From the NCBI RefSeq assembly GCF_001424345.1, contig NZ_LMPF01000024.1, forward strand, positions 76,122-140,121: 64,000 nucleotides of DNA, in the 5' to 3' direction. The translations under genes were made by a program, and so were the position numbers. The notes beneath the pieces are model-generated. The model ran no database searches, was not told where the DNA came from, and was given only the letters and a program-made list of their open reading frames with translations. Below, one piece after another: positions 16,810 through 25,492 of the stretch (position 1 is the stretch's first letter; each line of letters begins with the position of its first letter). The DNA is from Burkholderia sp. Leaf177 (GTDB lineage: Bacteria > Pseudomonadota > Gammaproteobacteria > Burkholderiales > Burkholderiaceae).

Positions 16810-19206
16810 ATGAGTACTTATGAAATGCTGGAGCATTCGCCCGCGCAAGCCAAGGACGACGAGTTCGTCTTGCGCGACCTCGTGCGGATGATCACGGACC
16901 AGATCTGGTGGGTGCTGGGCATTGCGCTCGGCATCTTGCTGGCCGCCGTGCTGTACGCAAAGTTATCGACGCCGATTTATTCCGCCGATGCCCTCGTGCA
17001 AGTCGACACGCCGAACACGGCCGCGCCGGCCAACAATCAGGGTTCGCTCTCTGCAGCGCTGGCGCCCACTGGCGGATCGCTGCACGCGGACTCGGAGATC
17101 GAGATCATCAAGAGCCGCGCGGTGATCGAACCGGTGGTGGATCAGTTCAACCTGAACTTCAGCACGGCGTCCAACGTCATGCCGTTCATTGGACGCATCA
17201 CGCCGTTGTTCGCACGCAATGGGCATCCGCTGCCTGCACTGTTCGGACTCGACACATATGCGTGGGGTGGCGAAGCGTTCAAGGTGGACTCCATCACCGT
17301 GCCGGCAGCCATGCAAGACCAGCGCCTCACGCTGCGTGCGTTGGGCAATGGCCGCTACGCATTGCTCGATGCCGATAACCACGAGTTGCTCCAGGGCCTC
17401 GCCGGCAGCATGGCGAAGGGCAATGGCATTACGTTGCTCGTCAGCCAGCTCGTGGCGCGTCCCGGCACCGAGTTCTACGTCACGCGTGCTTCGCAGCTCG
17501 AAGCCGTGCAAGCGTTCGGTTCCGGCATGCAGGTTGGTGAGAAAGGCAAGGACACCGGCATCATCCAGATCTCGTACAGCGGTTCGCAGCCTCTTTACAT
17601 CACGCAAGTTGCCAACGCCATCGCCGCTTCGTACCTGAAGCAGCGCACGGAACGTGCGCAGGAAGAAGCGAACCGCATGCTCACCTTCCTGAACAACGAA
17701 CTGCCGCGAGTGCGTGACGAGCTGCATGCAAGCGAAACCGCATTGGCGCAGTATCAGACGACCGCCGGTTCGTTCCAGCCGACGCAGGAAGCGCAGACGT
17801 ATCTTTCCGGTGGACTCGACTACGAACGCCAGATCGCCGCACTGCGCATGCAACGCGTTCAGTTGCTGCAACGCTTTACCGACGGCGCCGACGAAGTCCG
17901 TGCAGTCGATGCACAACTCGCCGCGTTGAACGTCGAGAAGTCGCGCTTCGATAACCAGTTCAAGACGCTGCCAGGTTCAGAGCGTCAGGCTGTGTCGTTG
18001 CAGCGTGAAGCCAAGGTCAACTCCGAGATCTACGTTGCACTGCTAAACAAGACGCAAGAGCTTTCGATCAGCCGCGCGGGAACGGTCGGTAACGTGCATA
18101 TCATTGATATGGCGCTTGTCCCCTCGCAGCCTGTCAAGCCGAAAGCTGCGCTGATCATTGCCGCGGGTGGTTTGCTCGGCGTGATTGCCGGCGTGGTGTT
18201 TGCCTTCGTGCGCCGTTCGTTCTTTGCGGGTGTCGATGATCCGGAACTCGTTGAGCGCCGTTTCAATCTGCCCATCTTCGGCGCGATTCCGTTCAGCACG
18301 GAACAGGCACGGCTGGATCGCGTGCGCCTCGATCGTCCGATGGCGTTGCCTTCGTCTTCAGCCAAGGGCGGCATGAAGCGCCTGGGTACGCAGACCGTTG
18401 GCGACTCGATGGGCACCACGCTCGGTCTTTCCACCAAGACGCCTGTCGCGATGGCGTTGCAAAACGCCACGGTTCTGCCGGCCGCAAACGTCGGCAAGCA
18501 GCCGCTGCTTTCCACGACGCATCCGTTCGATACATCCATTGAAGGTCTTCGCGGACTTCGCGCCACGCTGCAATTTGCATTGGTCGATGCACCCAATCGC
18601 GTGATCGCGATCACGAGCCCGGCGCCTGGCGATGGCAAGAGTTTCCTTGCCGCCAACCTGGCAGCGTTGCTCGCCGAGTCCGGCAAGCGCGTATTGCTGA
18701 TCGATGCCGATTTGCGTCGCGGGCGTCTTGCGCACTATCTCGGGAAGTCGTCGAATGGTGGTCTTACCGAGTTGTTGACCGGCCAGACCGACTTCGAGAT
18801 GGCGGCACGCGAGACCGGTGTGAATGGGCTGCACTTCATTGGTTCGGGCGCGCATCCGCCGAATCCGTCGGAGATCTTGACGTCGAGCCGGTTTGCTTCG
18901 TTGCTGCAGGCGTTTGAGAAGCAATTCGATCTCGTCATTGTGGATACGCCGCCGTTGCTGGCTGTTCCGGATGCTGCGGTGATTGCGAGCCTGGCTGGAT
19001 CGACGGTGCTCGTCATGCGCTCGGGCGCTCACTCGGAGAAGAATATCGCCGATGCACTGAAGAAGCTTAAGCGTGCGCGGGCGCGGATTGTGGGTGGGGT
19101 GTTGAATGCGATGCCGGCGAAGAGTGGTGGGCGTAAGGGGACTTATGATTATGCTTACGCTTATACGTATTCGAGCGATCCTTCGGCGGTTGATGTGAAG
19201 CATTGA
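16810..19206 (+). CDS. Wzc-like polysaccharide co-polymerase / bacterial tyrosine autokinase
   Basis: This 798-residue BY-kinase starts MSTYEMLEH at ATG 16810, behind ggag; an ATG 21 nt earlier lacks a site. It has a Wzz chain-length domain with TM helices near residues 33-52 and 440-460, a long periplasmic coiled-coil region, then a cytoplasmic kinase with Walker A SPAPGDGKSF (Lys610), Walker A' LLIDADLRRG and Walker B LVIVDTPP. The tail has five tyrosines (YDYAYAYTY), the cluster autophosphorylated in this family. It works with the Wza channel in chain-length control and export; no cognate phosphatase gene is in the window. Confidence 0.94.
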   Translation: MSTYEMLEHSPAQAKDDEFVLRDLVRMITDQIWWVLGIALGILLAAVLYAKLSTPIYSADALVQVDTPNTAAPANNQGSLSAALAPTGGSLHADSEIEIIKSRAVIEPVVDQFNLNFSTASNVMPFIGRITPLFARNGHPLPALFGLDTYAWGGEAFKVDSITVPAAMQDQRLTLRALGNGRYALLDADNHELLQGLAGSMAKGNGITLLVSQLVARPGTEFYVTRASQLEAVQAFGSGMQVGEKGKDTGIIQISYSGSQPLYITQVANAIAASYLKQRTERAQEEANRMLTFLNNELPRVRDELHASETALAQYQTTAGSFQPTQEAQTYLSGGLDYERQIAALRMQRVQLLQRFTDGADEVRAVDAQLAALNVEKSRFDNQFKTLPGSERQAVSLQREAKVNSEIYVALLNKTQELSISRAGTVGNVHIIDMALVPSQPVKPKAALIIAAGGLLGVIAGVVFAFVRRSFFAGVDDPELVERRFNLPIFGAIPFSTEQARLDRVRLDRPMALPSSSAKGGMKRLGTQTVGDSMGTTLGLSTKTPVAMALQNATVLPAANVGKQPLLSTTHPFDTSIEGLRGLRATLQFALVDAPNRVIAITSPAPGDGKSFLAANLAALLAESGKRVLLIDADLRRGRLAHYLGKSSNGGLTELLTGQTDFEMAARETGVNGLHFIGSGAHPPNPSEILTSSRFASLLQAFEKQFDLVIVDTPPLLAVPDAAVIASLAGSTVLVMRSGAHSEKNIADALKKLKRARARIVGGVLNAMPAKSGGRKGTYDYAYAYTYSSDPSAVDVKH

Positions 19207-19255
19207 GGGTAGGGTTGGTTGCACAATTAGGTGGGCGGCCACGCCCATAGCCAAG

Positions 19256-19278
19256 CGCCCGCGAAAGCGGGCGTTTTT
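19256..19278 (+). terminator. Rho-independent terminator of the Wza/Wzc operon
   Basis: A perfect 7-bp stem cgcccgc/gcgggcg with a gaaa tetraloop is followed by ttttt. It lies 50 nt after the kinase stop codon and protects the convergent CRISPR array from read-through. Confidence 0.85.
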
Positions 19279-19333
19279 GGTTTTTGAGGCCGGAGGCAGT
19301 ATAAGAAAGTCTTGCTGAACGCCGGAATATTGC

Positions 19334-20862
19334 GGTTTTAACTGCCTGCGCGGTAGTAGAAGAGCCAGCCGCGCCTTTGACCGCAGTAAGCGATTTCTCA
19401 GCTGCGTACGCCGCAGCGAACTTGGGCGCGTCGAGTTGGTGATTGCGCGAAACTTTTCAAGCTGTCTGCGCGGCAGCGAACTCGCTGTCATGGAGCTGGT
19501 GAACAAGCGGTCAGTTTCTAAGCTGCCTGCGCGGCAGCGAACGCGAGAGATTCGACGGGGCAGCAATAGCGACTTTTCTAAGCTGCCTGCGCGGCAGCGA
19601 ACGGCGCGATCGTCTGCCGTGATGCTTTTCACGCTTTCTAAGCTGCCTGCGCGGCAGCGAACGCATCGGTGGCAGTGACGCGGCAGCCGCGATCTTTCTA
19701 AGCTGCCTGCGCGGCAGCGAACATCAGATCATGGGGTATCACTGGCAGCGCTTATTTCTAAGCTGCCTGCGCGGCAGCGAACTGAATTTGCAAAAGGCAT
19801 AGGAGCACCACCATTTTCTAAGCTGCCTGCGCGGCAGCGAACACTCCGCGCTGCTTGCGCGAGGCGGGGTCCATTTCTAAGCTGCCTGCGCGGCAGCGAA
19901 CGAGGTGCAGTACCGAGCGCAGCTACTGGCGTTTTTCTAAGCTGCCTGCGCGGCAGCGAACCGCGTCGATGCGACGGCCAACGAGCTGTCCCTTTTCTAA
20001 GCTGCCTGCGCGGCAGCGAACCTCGTTGATCTGATGGGCGCGGCGGTGGATGATTTCTAAGCTGCCTGCGCGGCAGCGAACCGAGTTTCAGCTTAGACGC
20101 GCGGCCGCCGCTCTTTCTAAGCTGCCTGCGCGGCAGCGAACTATGCACTTGCACGCTCGACCTGATGACCGTATTTCTAAGCTGCCTGCGCGGCAGCGAA
20201 CAGTTGAAAAATGAAAATGCGACATTGCGCGACTTTTCTAAGCTGCCTGCGCGGCAGCGAACACATAGCGATACTCGTAATGTCCACCGGGGACTTTCTA
20301 AGCTGCCTGCGCGGCAGCGAACGACTATCTGCGTAAAAGCGGTCGCGGCGTTGTTTTCTAAGCTGCCTGCGCGGCAGCGAACCTTGGTAGCGGTCAGCGA
20401 GTGCCAGGCAGATTTTTCTAAGCTGCCTGCGCGGCAGCGAACGTCTCGGCATCGACGGCACGCCGTTCGTGCAGTTTCTAAGCTGCCTGCGCGGCAGCGA
20501 ACATTGCTTAAGCTCTTCGAGCGCGACATGCTCTTTTCTAAGCTGCCCGCGCGGCAGCGAACCGGCTGGACTGCGGACTACCGCAAGCTCGCACTTTCTA
20601 AGCTGCCTGCGCGGCAGCGAACCGGTTGAAAGAGCGCGTCAGCTTGCTAGAGGTTTTCTAAGCTGCCTGCGCGGCAGCGAACTTTATTGGTGAGGGCGCT
20701 GCCGTGGGTATCGATTTCTAAGCTGCCTGCGCGGCAGCGAACCATATCGCCGAGATTCGGCACGTCGGGATATTTTTCTAAGCTGCCTGCGCGGCAGCGA
20801 ACGAGCGGGGCATCACGTTCGCGCGTTTTACTCTTTTCTAAGCTGCCTGCGCGGCAGCGAAC
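19334..20862 (-). CRISPR. Type I-F CRISPR array, 26 repeats (3 degenerate at trailer end)
   Basis: Repeats are 28 nt; in crRNA sense they begin GTTCGCTGCC and end CTTAGAAA, and include the Csy4 hairpin CTGCC-GCGCA-GGCAG. Twenty-three repeats from 19515 to 20862 are identical except for the one at 20535 (a loop change). Three more at 19454, 19394 and 19334 have 3, 4 and about 10 mismatches but keep the ~60-nt period. There are 25 spacers, nearly all 32 nt (one each of 31 and two of 33). Transcription is leftward from the leader next to csy4. Spacer targets cannot be determined here. Confidence 0.98.
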
Positions 20863-20992
20863 TAGACCAAATCAACTGTAAGCAATTGAGTCCAAACAGA
20901 ATAAATACTTGGCGCTCGAATTCACCCAAATCGTCATCCCAACGCCAACTCGTTGATTTATCTGCCACATCGACCCAATCCAAAAAAAGGGT
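20863..20992 (-). promoter_or_regulatory. CRISPR leader with an IHF-consensus site
   Basis: This AT-rich 130-nt stretch between the first repeat and csy4 is the leader, from which pre-crRNA is transcribed leftward. On the minus strand at 20957-20945, aatcaacgagttg fits the IHF consensus WATCAANNNNTTR exactly, 83-95 nt from the first repeat. A weaker, two-mismatch site (aatcaactgtaag, plus strand) lies near 20868-20880. IHF bends the leader during spacer acquisition in type I-F systems. Confidence 0.7.
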
Positions 20993-21562
20993 CTAGAAAC
21001 ACGGCACGGTCGCCCCTTGACTCAGACCATAACCATTAAATTTCCCTGACACTCCGGCCAACGCCACCGCCTGATCGATGAACAAGCAAAACGACTCTCC
21101 AGTACTAGCGCTTCGCATTTGTACATAAGGCAGATTCGGCGTTCGCTCAACGCTATCGGGTATCGCCGCGGCCGCTTGTTCAATGCTCTCGTCCTTTCGC
21201 CGCATACGGCGGCGGCGCATGCGTTCGACGTTCGTCTTGAACTGACGGCGTTGTACGATCTGATACGTCGCACCGTCCGGTATCAACGCAACTGCCGACA
21301 CCGCCACGTGATCGCGCATGCCTTGCAGCCAGGAGTGCGCCATCAAACCCAACAGAGTTGCCTCACCGCCGTGCAGTCGCACTACCTTTCCCAGCGAACG
21401 CGGACGCAAGCTGTATTCGGGAAAGCTGACGCCAATGTCCTCGCGCCGAAGCCGCACGAGCGCCTTATGCAGTTTCGCCACGAGCGCACCTAGCAAATGC
21501 ACCTGGCTAAATTCCGGATCGGGCAGCAAAGTGATATTGATGAAATGTGTCGTCATGGCCAT
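20993..21562 (-). CDS. csy4: Cas6f/Csy4 CRISPR RNA endoribonuclease
   Basis: This 189-residue protein matches Csy4, which cleaves pre-crRNA at the base of the repeat hairpin and stays bound to the crRNA 3' end in the Csy complex. The catalytic histidine is in AKLHKAL (His32 from the first Met). GVSFPEYS, an arginine-rich helix (ERMRRRRMRRKD) that enters the hairpin major groove, RSASTGES and NGYGLS are all family signatures. The start overlaps the csy3 stop by one base; a second ATG two codons on fits the family length slightly better. It lies directly beside the CRISPR leader. Confidence 0.96.
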   Translation of the reverse strand: MAMTTHFINITLLPDPEFSQVHLLGALVAKLHKALVRLRREDIGVSFPEYSLRPRSLGKVVRLHGGEATLLGLMAHSWLQGMRDHVAVSAVALIPDGATYQIVQRRQFKTNVERMRRRRMRRKDESIEQAAAAIPDSVERTPNLPYVQMRSASTGESFCLFIDQAVALAGVSGKFNGYGLSQGATVPCF

Positions 21563-22587
21563 CAGCTCGCGTCGCCGAACACCCCGCCGCGAATCAGCAC
21601 GGCCATGACAAAATGCTGCTGCTCCACCGGCGGCACCCGGTCTTTGAGCAGCCAGTCATCCAGTAACGTGTAGAAGTCCTGCTTTTGCTTGGGCTGGCGA
21701 TAAGCCTTGCCTTGCGTGGTAACCGATCCATAGGGCTCGACCGCGATCGGACCCATTTCGTGCGCGCCGTCATACCAGGTATCGATGGTTCGCAACGCAT
21801 TGCCGATTTTTTGCGAATGGATCGCAGCCACGTCCTGCACGTGATAAAGCGTCCTGCTTTTCTTGCTAGCGTTTTTGTCCAGTATCAGTTCCTGCGAGGG
21901 AAACACTTCTTGTCCACAGCCAATGCGCAGGTAAGCGGTCACTTGAAGCAACACATGCGCACGACCCGTCAGGCCCTCGGCGATCAAGCCGCCGAGCGTC
22001 ATGACGCTCTCATCGAGTTCATTCAGCGCACGTAGATTTTGGGTCAATGCATTGAAAGACCAGACCTGTCCGGGCTGGCCGTTTTGCAGGCGCGTCACCT
22101 CGACCTGAACACTTTCCGCTCCCATCCGATTGCGCCACAGAAAGCGTCCATTGGCCAGGTTGGCAGCATAGCGATTCGCTAATTCAACAAAGCCATGTTG
22201 CACAACGTAATCATTCACCACGCCTAGCAATCTGGTTCGATACGCGGCGCCATTGCACGCCGAGGGCGTTCCCGCTCCGGCTAGCACGCGCAACGTGAAC
22301 TGCACTTTGAGCGTGTCGGCTTCGACAGGCAGCGTGGCAACATCCACGGTCTGCAAGTTGGCATTTGCTATGGAAGCATCCAGTTTGGACGAATCCTGTT
22401 CCTTGATCTTGAGTCGATTCGAGATCGTGCCGCGCACCGACTTCTCACGAAGCCGGATTGGTGGCCAAACCGCTGAGTTGGCACGGTCATCCCAATTGCC
22501 CGCATGAAACACGGCATCGGAAGGATCAAGTTTGCGTTCGAAAGCGAGAACAGAAGCGGTATTCAATTTTTCAGACACGATATACAT
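21562..22587 (-). CDS. csy3: Cas7f/Csy3 backbone subunit
   Basis: This 341-residue protein has the usual length of Csy3, six copies of which form the helical backbone of the type I-F surveillance complex along the crRNA. Recognisable family segments are VLAFERKLDPSDAVF near the N-terminus, GRFLWRNRMGAE in the middle and HFVMAVLIRGGVFG at the end. It is preceded by a 30-nt gap after csy2 and followed at once by csy4. Confidence 0.95.
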   Translation of the reverse strand: MYIVSEKLNTASVLAFERKLDPSDAVFHAGNWDDRANSAVWPPIRLREKSVRGTISNRLKIKEQDSSKLDASIANANLQTVDVATLPVEADTLKVQFTLRVLAGAGTPSACNGAAYRTRLLGVVNDYVVQHGFVELANRYAANLANGRFLWRNRMGAESVQVEVTRLQNGQPGQVWSFNALTQNLRALNELDESVMTLGGLIAEGLTGRAHVLLQVTAYLRIGCGQEVFPSQELILDKNASKKSRTLYHVQDVAAIHSQKIGNALRTIDTWYDGAHEMGPIAVEPYGSVTTQGKAYRQPKQKQDFYTLLDDWLLKDRVPPVEQQHFVMAVLIRGGVFGDAS

Positions 22588-22617
22588 CCTGCAAAAGATA
22601 AAAGATGGCAGACAGAT

Positions 22618-23697
22618 TCAATCGAAGTCGGGCATATCATCGTCCGCCCACGTAGTGGCAGACCCGGCGTGAACGTAACCGCTGCGGCAGCGGTACAAAC
22701 CAGTCGAGGCGTCGGTTTCCGGACGCCACATAAGTTCCTGCAGATCGTTGAGCCGATGCGGACTGATCCACTGACCAAACGAATAGACCGACTCGACAAA
22801 CACGAAAGGCGTGGTCGCATCGCGCGCATTCGCAACCTCGCCAGCCGGCAATGTTTTCGTCAGGGCGGCATAGCCAACGGGTATAGGCACCGTCCAGCCC
22901 TCGCCTTTTTGTTTTGATGGATCTGCCCAACGCTGTTTTTTGGCATTGGGGTTCTCCGCCTTGTGCTCGGATGGCTCGTCAGGGACAGGTCTAAAGTTGA
23001 ATCGCGCAGCGTCGAGCCAGGCATCGAGCAACGTGGCGTCAGGCAGTTCGTTGCGCAAAGCCCGATGGCGGTCCGCCAGCAAATCGTCGCGTCCGACCAG
23101 CGCGTAGCCAGGCAACCATTGACGTCGCCAGCGAGCAAACATGCGTGCCCGCTCTTCGTGATTTTCCGGAATCACTGCCATCCACGGGCGCGTGCGTGTT
23201 CCTGGCATGGGATGCACGAACAGCAACGTCCCGCCCGCGATCCGCATGCGCGTCACAATGTCCGCAATGTGCGTAGTCCATTCAGACAGCCGTGCTTCTT
23301 GATCCAGTGCCGACCCAGAACCATGTGCCATCAATTGCGATGCGGGCAGCTTCACTTCGAACACCACCGTGAGCTCCAAATGAATCCGGCCCTCTTCCAC
23401 GATGGCTGCGCTCTCGCCGTCCTTGTTCAATGGATTGCGCGTTAGCCGAAATGTCTTGACGTAACCATCCGTCACTTGCTCTTCGTGGCGATGACAGACC
23501 ATTCCTACTTGCTCCAGCCTTAGCGGCATGCCGGCGTTCGTTAGCTGGCGTTGCAAAGCCCACATCAGCCCGGTGAACGCGGTAATGGACGGAAAGCCAT
23601 GGGTGAGTGGACTGGAAACGGCATTGGCGTTTTGCACGCGCAAGCGCGGCAGGACAAGTAAAGCTCGCGCGTGGAAATCCTTCATTGCGTGGCTCAT
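22618..23697 (-). CDS. csy2: Cas5f/Csy2
   Basis: This 359-residue protein carries the Csy2 signature segments LLVLPRLRVQNANAVSSPLT and HGFPSITAFTGLMWAL near the N-terminus. With Csy1 it forms the tail of the Csy complex, holding the 8-nt 5' handle of the crRNA and taking part in PAM recognition. Its start overlaps the csy1 stop by four bases. The first Met gives MSHAMKDFHAR; the second Met (residue 5) is an alternative start. Confidence 0.94.
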   Translation of the reverse strand: MSHAMKDFHARALLVLPRLRVQNANAVSSPLTHGFPSITAFTGLMWALQRQLTNAGMPLRLEQVGMVCHRHEEQVTDGYVKTFRLTRNPLNKDGESAAIVEEGRIHLELTVVFEVKLPASQLMAHGSGSALDQEARLSEWTTHIADIVTRMRIAGGTLLFVHPMPGTRTRPWMAVIPENHEERARMFARWRRQWLPGYALVGRDDLLADRHRALRNELPDATLLDAWLDAARFNFRPVPDEPSEHKAENPNAKKQRWADPSKQKGEGWTVPIPVGYAALTKTLPAGEVANARDATTPFVFVESVYSFGQWISPHRLNDLQELMWRPETDASTGLYRCRSGYVHAGSATTWADDDMPDFD

Positions 23698-25094
23698 AGG
23701 CCTTCCTGCGATGCTGTTAATTCATCGTGCGTTTTTCGGACCGGGATATGTCTCGTCGCATCCATGCGTTCCCGGGTCTGACGCAGTTGCTGCATCCACG
23801 ACCCATCGTCGTTCATGAGTATTCGCCGCCATTCGCGAGACTCGGCATAGCCGATGTCCTGCAACTTGTCTTGCAATTGCCCATTGAGCCATTTGCTGAA
23901 ACGCTCGCCTATTTGGGCTGGCCAGTCCATGAATTGCCAACGGCTTGCAAATGCGCTTTCGTCCGGCAGTTCCGCGCGAAGCGGATCAAGCCACAGCTTC
24001 TCTTCATCGGCCAGATCGTCGAACGCTTGCTCGCGTGTCCAGCCGGCAGGAAGATGCAAAAGTTCGCCGCCATAGATAACCAGTTCATCGACAAGCCGAT
24101 TCACAAGGCCGCTTCTACGCTCACGCGTATGTACGTTCTGCGGCGGATCACTCTGCAAAAACGTCTTTAATTCGCGCACGGTCGCACGTACCGAAAGTCG
24201 TGAGCCAAAGGTGCGTTCAAAAATCGTCTTCGTGTTGACTGGAAGCGGATTGCGCCTGCTTTTCCAGAAAGGCGGCAGCGACGCCAGCAAATAATTGTTG
24301 CCACGGCGTTCGCTATTAAGTTGCGAAATATTTTGCGGCTTTGTGCCGCCCTTTTTCTGTATCGCAAGATCCCTATATTCTCGATAAACCGCATCGTGCG
24401 GGATACCGTCGCGTCGGGCCTGACGTGCTTCCTTGTTTTTTTCGCCGAACCGGGCGTCCTGAATCTCGTCGTACACCGCTTGGGCTAGCGATGTGGCGTA
24501 AAGCGGCGCCAGCAAGTGATACTGCGCGTCATCGTTTGCATCGTCGCCTACCAGCCAGTACAACTGCTTCGCCCGCACATGCGAACTCGCGGCGTCTTCG
24601 CGTTTGGCCGTCAGGCTGACCAAAGCGTCGCGAATGGTTTCAGCTTCAATGGGATCAGTGCTTAGTGCCTGCAAGGCGTCCGGATCGTTCGTAGCAAGCG
24701 CCCGCAAAAGACTGCAGCCACCGACTTCGAGTTTGAGGAGTGCGCAGACGTCAAGTGCCGCCGCGTTACCTACCACGTCAGTCGCAAAGTTTTCGCCAAG
24801 TGCGTGACTGCCTAGTTCATCGAGTCGCGGCAACTCTGAGGGCTTGACGTAGAGATTGGTGCCACGTGCATCGGGGTGAACGGGTTTGAGCGAATGTGTG
24901 ACCGCCTGAATCTGTTTGACCCGCTGGGCGGCGCTTTCCAGCCACGGACCACGTTGATGCTCGGCAATCAGTTGTGAGCGTTTCAAGTCGGCGGCCGAGA
25001 GCTTGTCGAGCTTTGCCTGGAGACGGTCATGCAGGAATGCATCGATGGCGGCGCGGAAACCGCGATGGTTTTGGGTTACTGGTGAATCAGGCAT
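23694..25094 (-). CDS. csy1: Cas8f/Csy1 large subunit
   Basis: This 466-residue Csy1 is the large subunit of the type I-F complex. It recognises the GG/CC PAM and locks target DNA before Cas2-3 recruitment. The family pattern is seen in NTKTIFERTFGSRLSV, NISQLNSERRGNNYLLASLPP and WRRILMNDDGSW near the C-terminus. A ggaagg ribosome-binding site precedes the ATG. It is the first gene of the csy operon; its promoter must lie in the 398-nt gap to cas2-3, which also holds the guide and mini-ORF described separately. Confidence 0.94.
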   Translation of the reverse strand: MPDSPVTQNHRGFRAAIDAFLHDRLQAKLDKLSAADLKRSQLIAEHQRGPWLESAAQRVKQIQAVTHSLKPVHPDARGTNLYVKPSELPRLDELGSHALGENFATDVVGNAAALDVCALLKLEVGGCSLLRALATNDPDALQALSTDPIEAETIRDALVSLTAKREDAASSHVRAKQLYWLVGDDANDDAQYHLLAPLYATSLAQAVYDEIQDARFGEKNKEARQARRDGIPHDAVYREYRDLAIQKKGGTKPQNISQLNSERRGNNYLLASLPPFWKSRRNPLPVNTKTIFERTFGSRLSVRATVRELKTFLQSDPPQNVHTRERRSGLVNRLVDELVIYGGELLHLPAGWTREQAFDDLADEEKLWLDPLRAELPDESAFASRWQFMDWPAQIGERFSKWLNGQLQDKLQDIGYAESREWRRILMNDDGSWMQQLRQTRERMDATRHIPVRKTHDELTASQEGL

Positions 25095-25172
25095 CAGTTT
25101 CCTTCCAAACTAAAATCAGGGAGAATCCCCTGCTCGTGAACACGACCAAGGGAATGAAGCTGGCCTCCCGTT

Positions 25173-25205
25173 TCAAGCTCTTCTAAGCATGCGACAGCTA
25201 GCCAC
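25173..25205 (-). CDS. CreT-like 10-codon mini-ORF with tandem rare AGA codons
   Basis: A perfect Shine-Dalgarno AGGAGG (minus strand, 25218-25213) lies seven bases before GTG at 25205. The reading frame is ten codons, with an in-frame ATG as codon 6 followed by CTT and then AGA AGA before GCT and the stop. AGA is very rare in such a high-GC genome. Known CreT RNA toxins combine a strong Shine-Dalgarno, a short ORF and tandem rare arginine codons that sequester tRNA(UCU). The mini-ORF sits 78 nt upstream of csy1 on the same strand. A simple leader peptide is the alternative. Confidence 0.5.
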   Translation of the reverse strand: MASCRMLRRA

Positions 25206-25286
25206 AATAGACCCTCCTTTTAAAAATTTAATTTTGTTAGATATCCATACTTTTTGCGTGAAATGTTAATCAGGTCAACGTCGATA

Positions 25287-25315
25287 CTTATAGTTTTCAC
25301 GGGCAGAAACTTGAC
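25287..25315 (-). promoter_or_regulatory. Candidate promoter for the mini-ORF and csy operon
   Basis: On the minus strand a TATAAG hexamer (25292-25287) could be the -10 element. The -35 position 16-17 nt upstream (tcaagt/gtcaag, about 25315-25309) is a poor match. If correct, transcription would start near 25280, 75 nt before the mini-ORF and 186 nt before csy1, and the guide target at 25315-25333 would overlap the upstream edge of the promoter. Confidence 0.35.
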
Positions 25316-25333
25316 CAGCTACCGTACACCGTC
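25315..25333 (+). promoter_or_regulatory. Self-target of the mini-CRISPR guide with CC PAM
   Basis: Bases 25315-25316 are CC, the type I-F PAM. The next 17 bases (25317-25333, agctaccgtacaccgtc) match the first 17 bases of the guide at 25440-25456 (agctaacgtagaccgtc) at 15 positions. The mismatches are at 6, a base normally flipped out in type I guides, and at 11. Beyond position 17 the match ends, which favours binding without cleavage. Confidence 0.75.
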
Positions 25334-25411
25334 AATCACGGTATTAAGCAAACGCAGAGTATATTGGCTTGTGGCCACGAGTTGACTTGCAAGAGGTAAA
25401 ATTTTGTTCCA

Positions 25412-25491
25412 AATCACTACCGAAAAGGTAGCTTAGTAAAGCTAACGTAGACCGTCGCGGACCCTTTCCTGCCGAACAGGCAGCACCTGGA
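25412..25491 (+). ncRNA. CreR/CreA-like degenerate mini-CRISPR (repeat-guide-repeat)
   Basis: Two degenerate copies of the array repeat lie on the plus strand, opposite to the array. The first (25412-25439) keeps the Csy4 hairpin by a compensatory change (CTACC-GAAAA-GGTAG instead of CTGCC/GGCAG) and ends in the handle CTTAGTAA. The second (25464-25491) keeps CTGCC-GAACA-GGCAG but has lost the 3' handle. The guide between them is 24 nt. Csy4 could process this into a crRNA-like RNA that directs the Csy complex to 25317-25333. A TAAAAT hexamer at 25397-25402 may be the -10. It ends against the 3' end of cas2-3. Confidence 0.75.
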
Positions 25492-25492
25492 T

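Noticed and set aside
19436..20881. Repetitive protein-like frames across 19.4-20.9 kb
   Set aside because: They are translations of the CRISPR repeats, not proteins.
25311..25316. TTGACC as a -35 element for the mini-CRISPR
   Set aside because: No -10 hexamer lies 16-18 nt downstream on the plus strand; the overlap with the PAM is more likely incidental.
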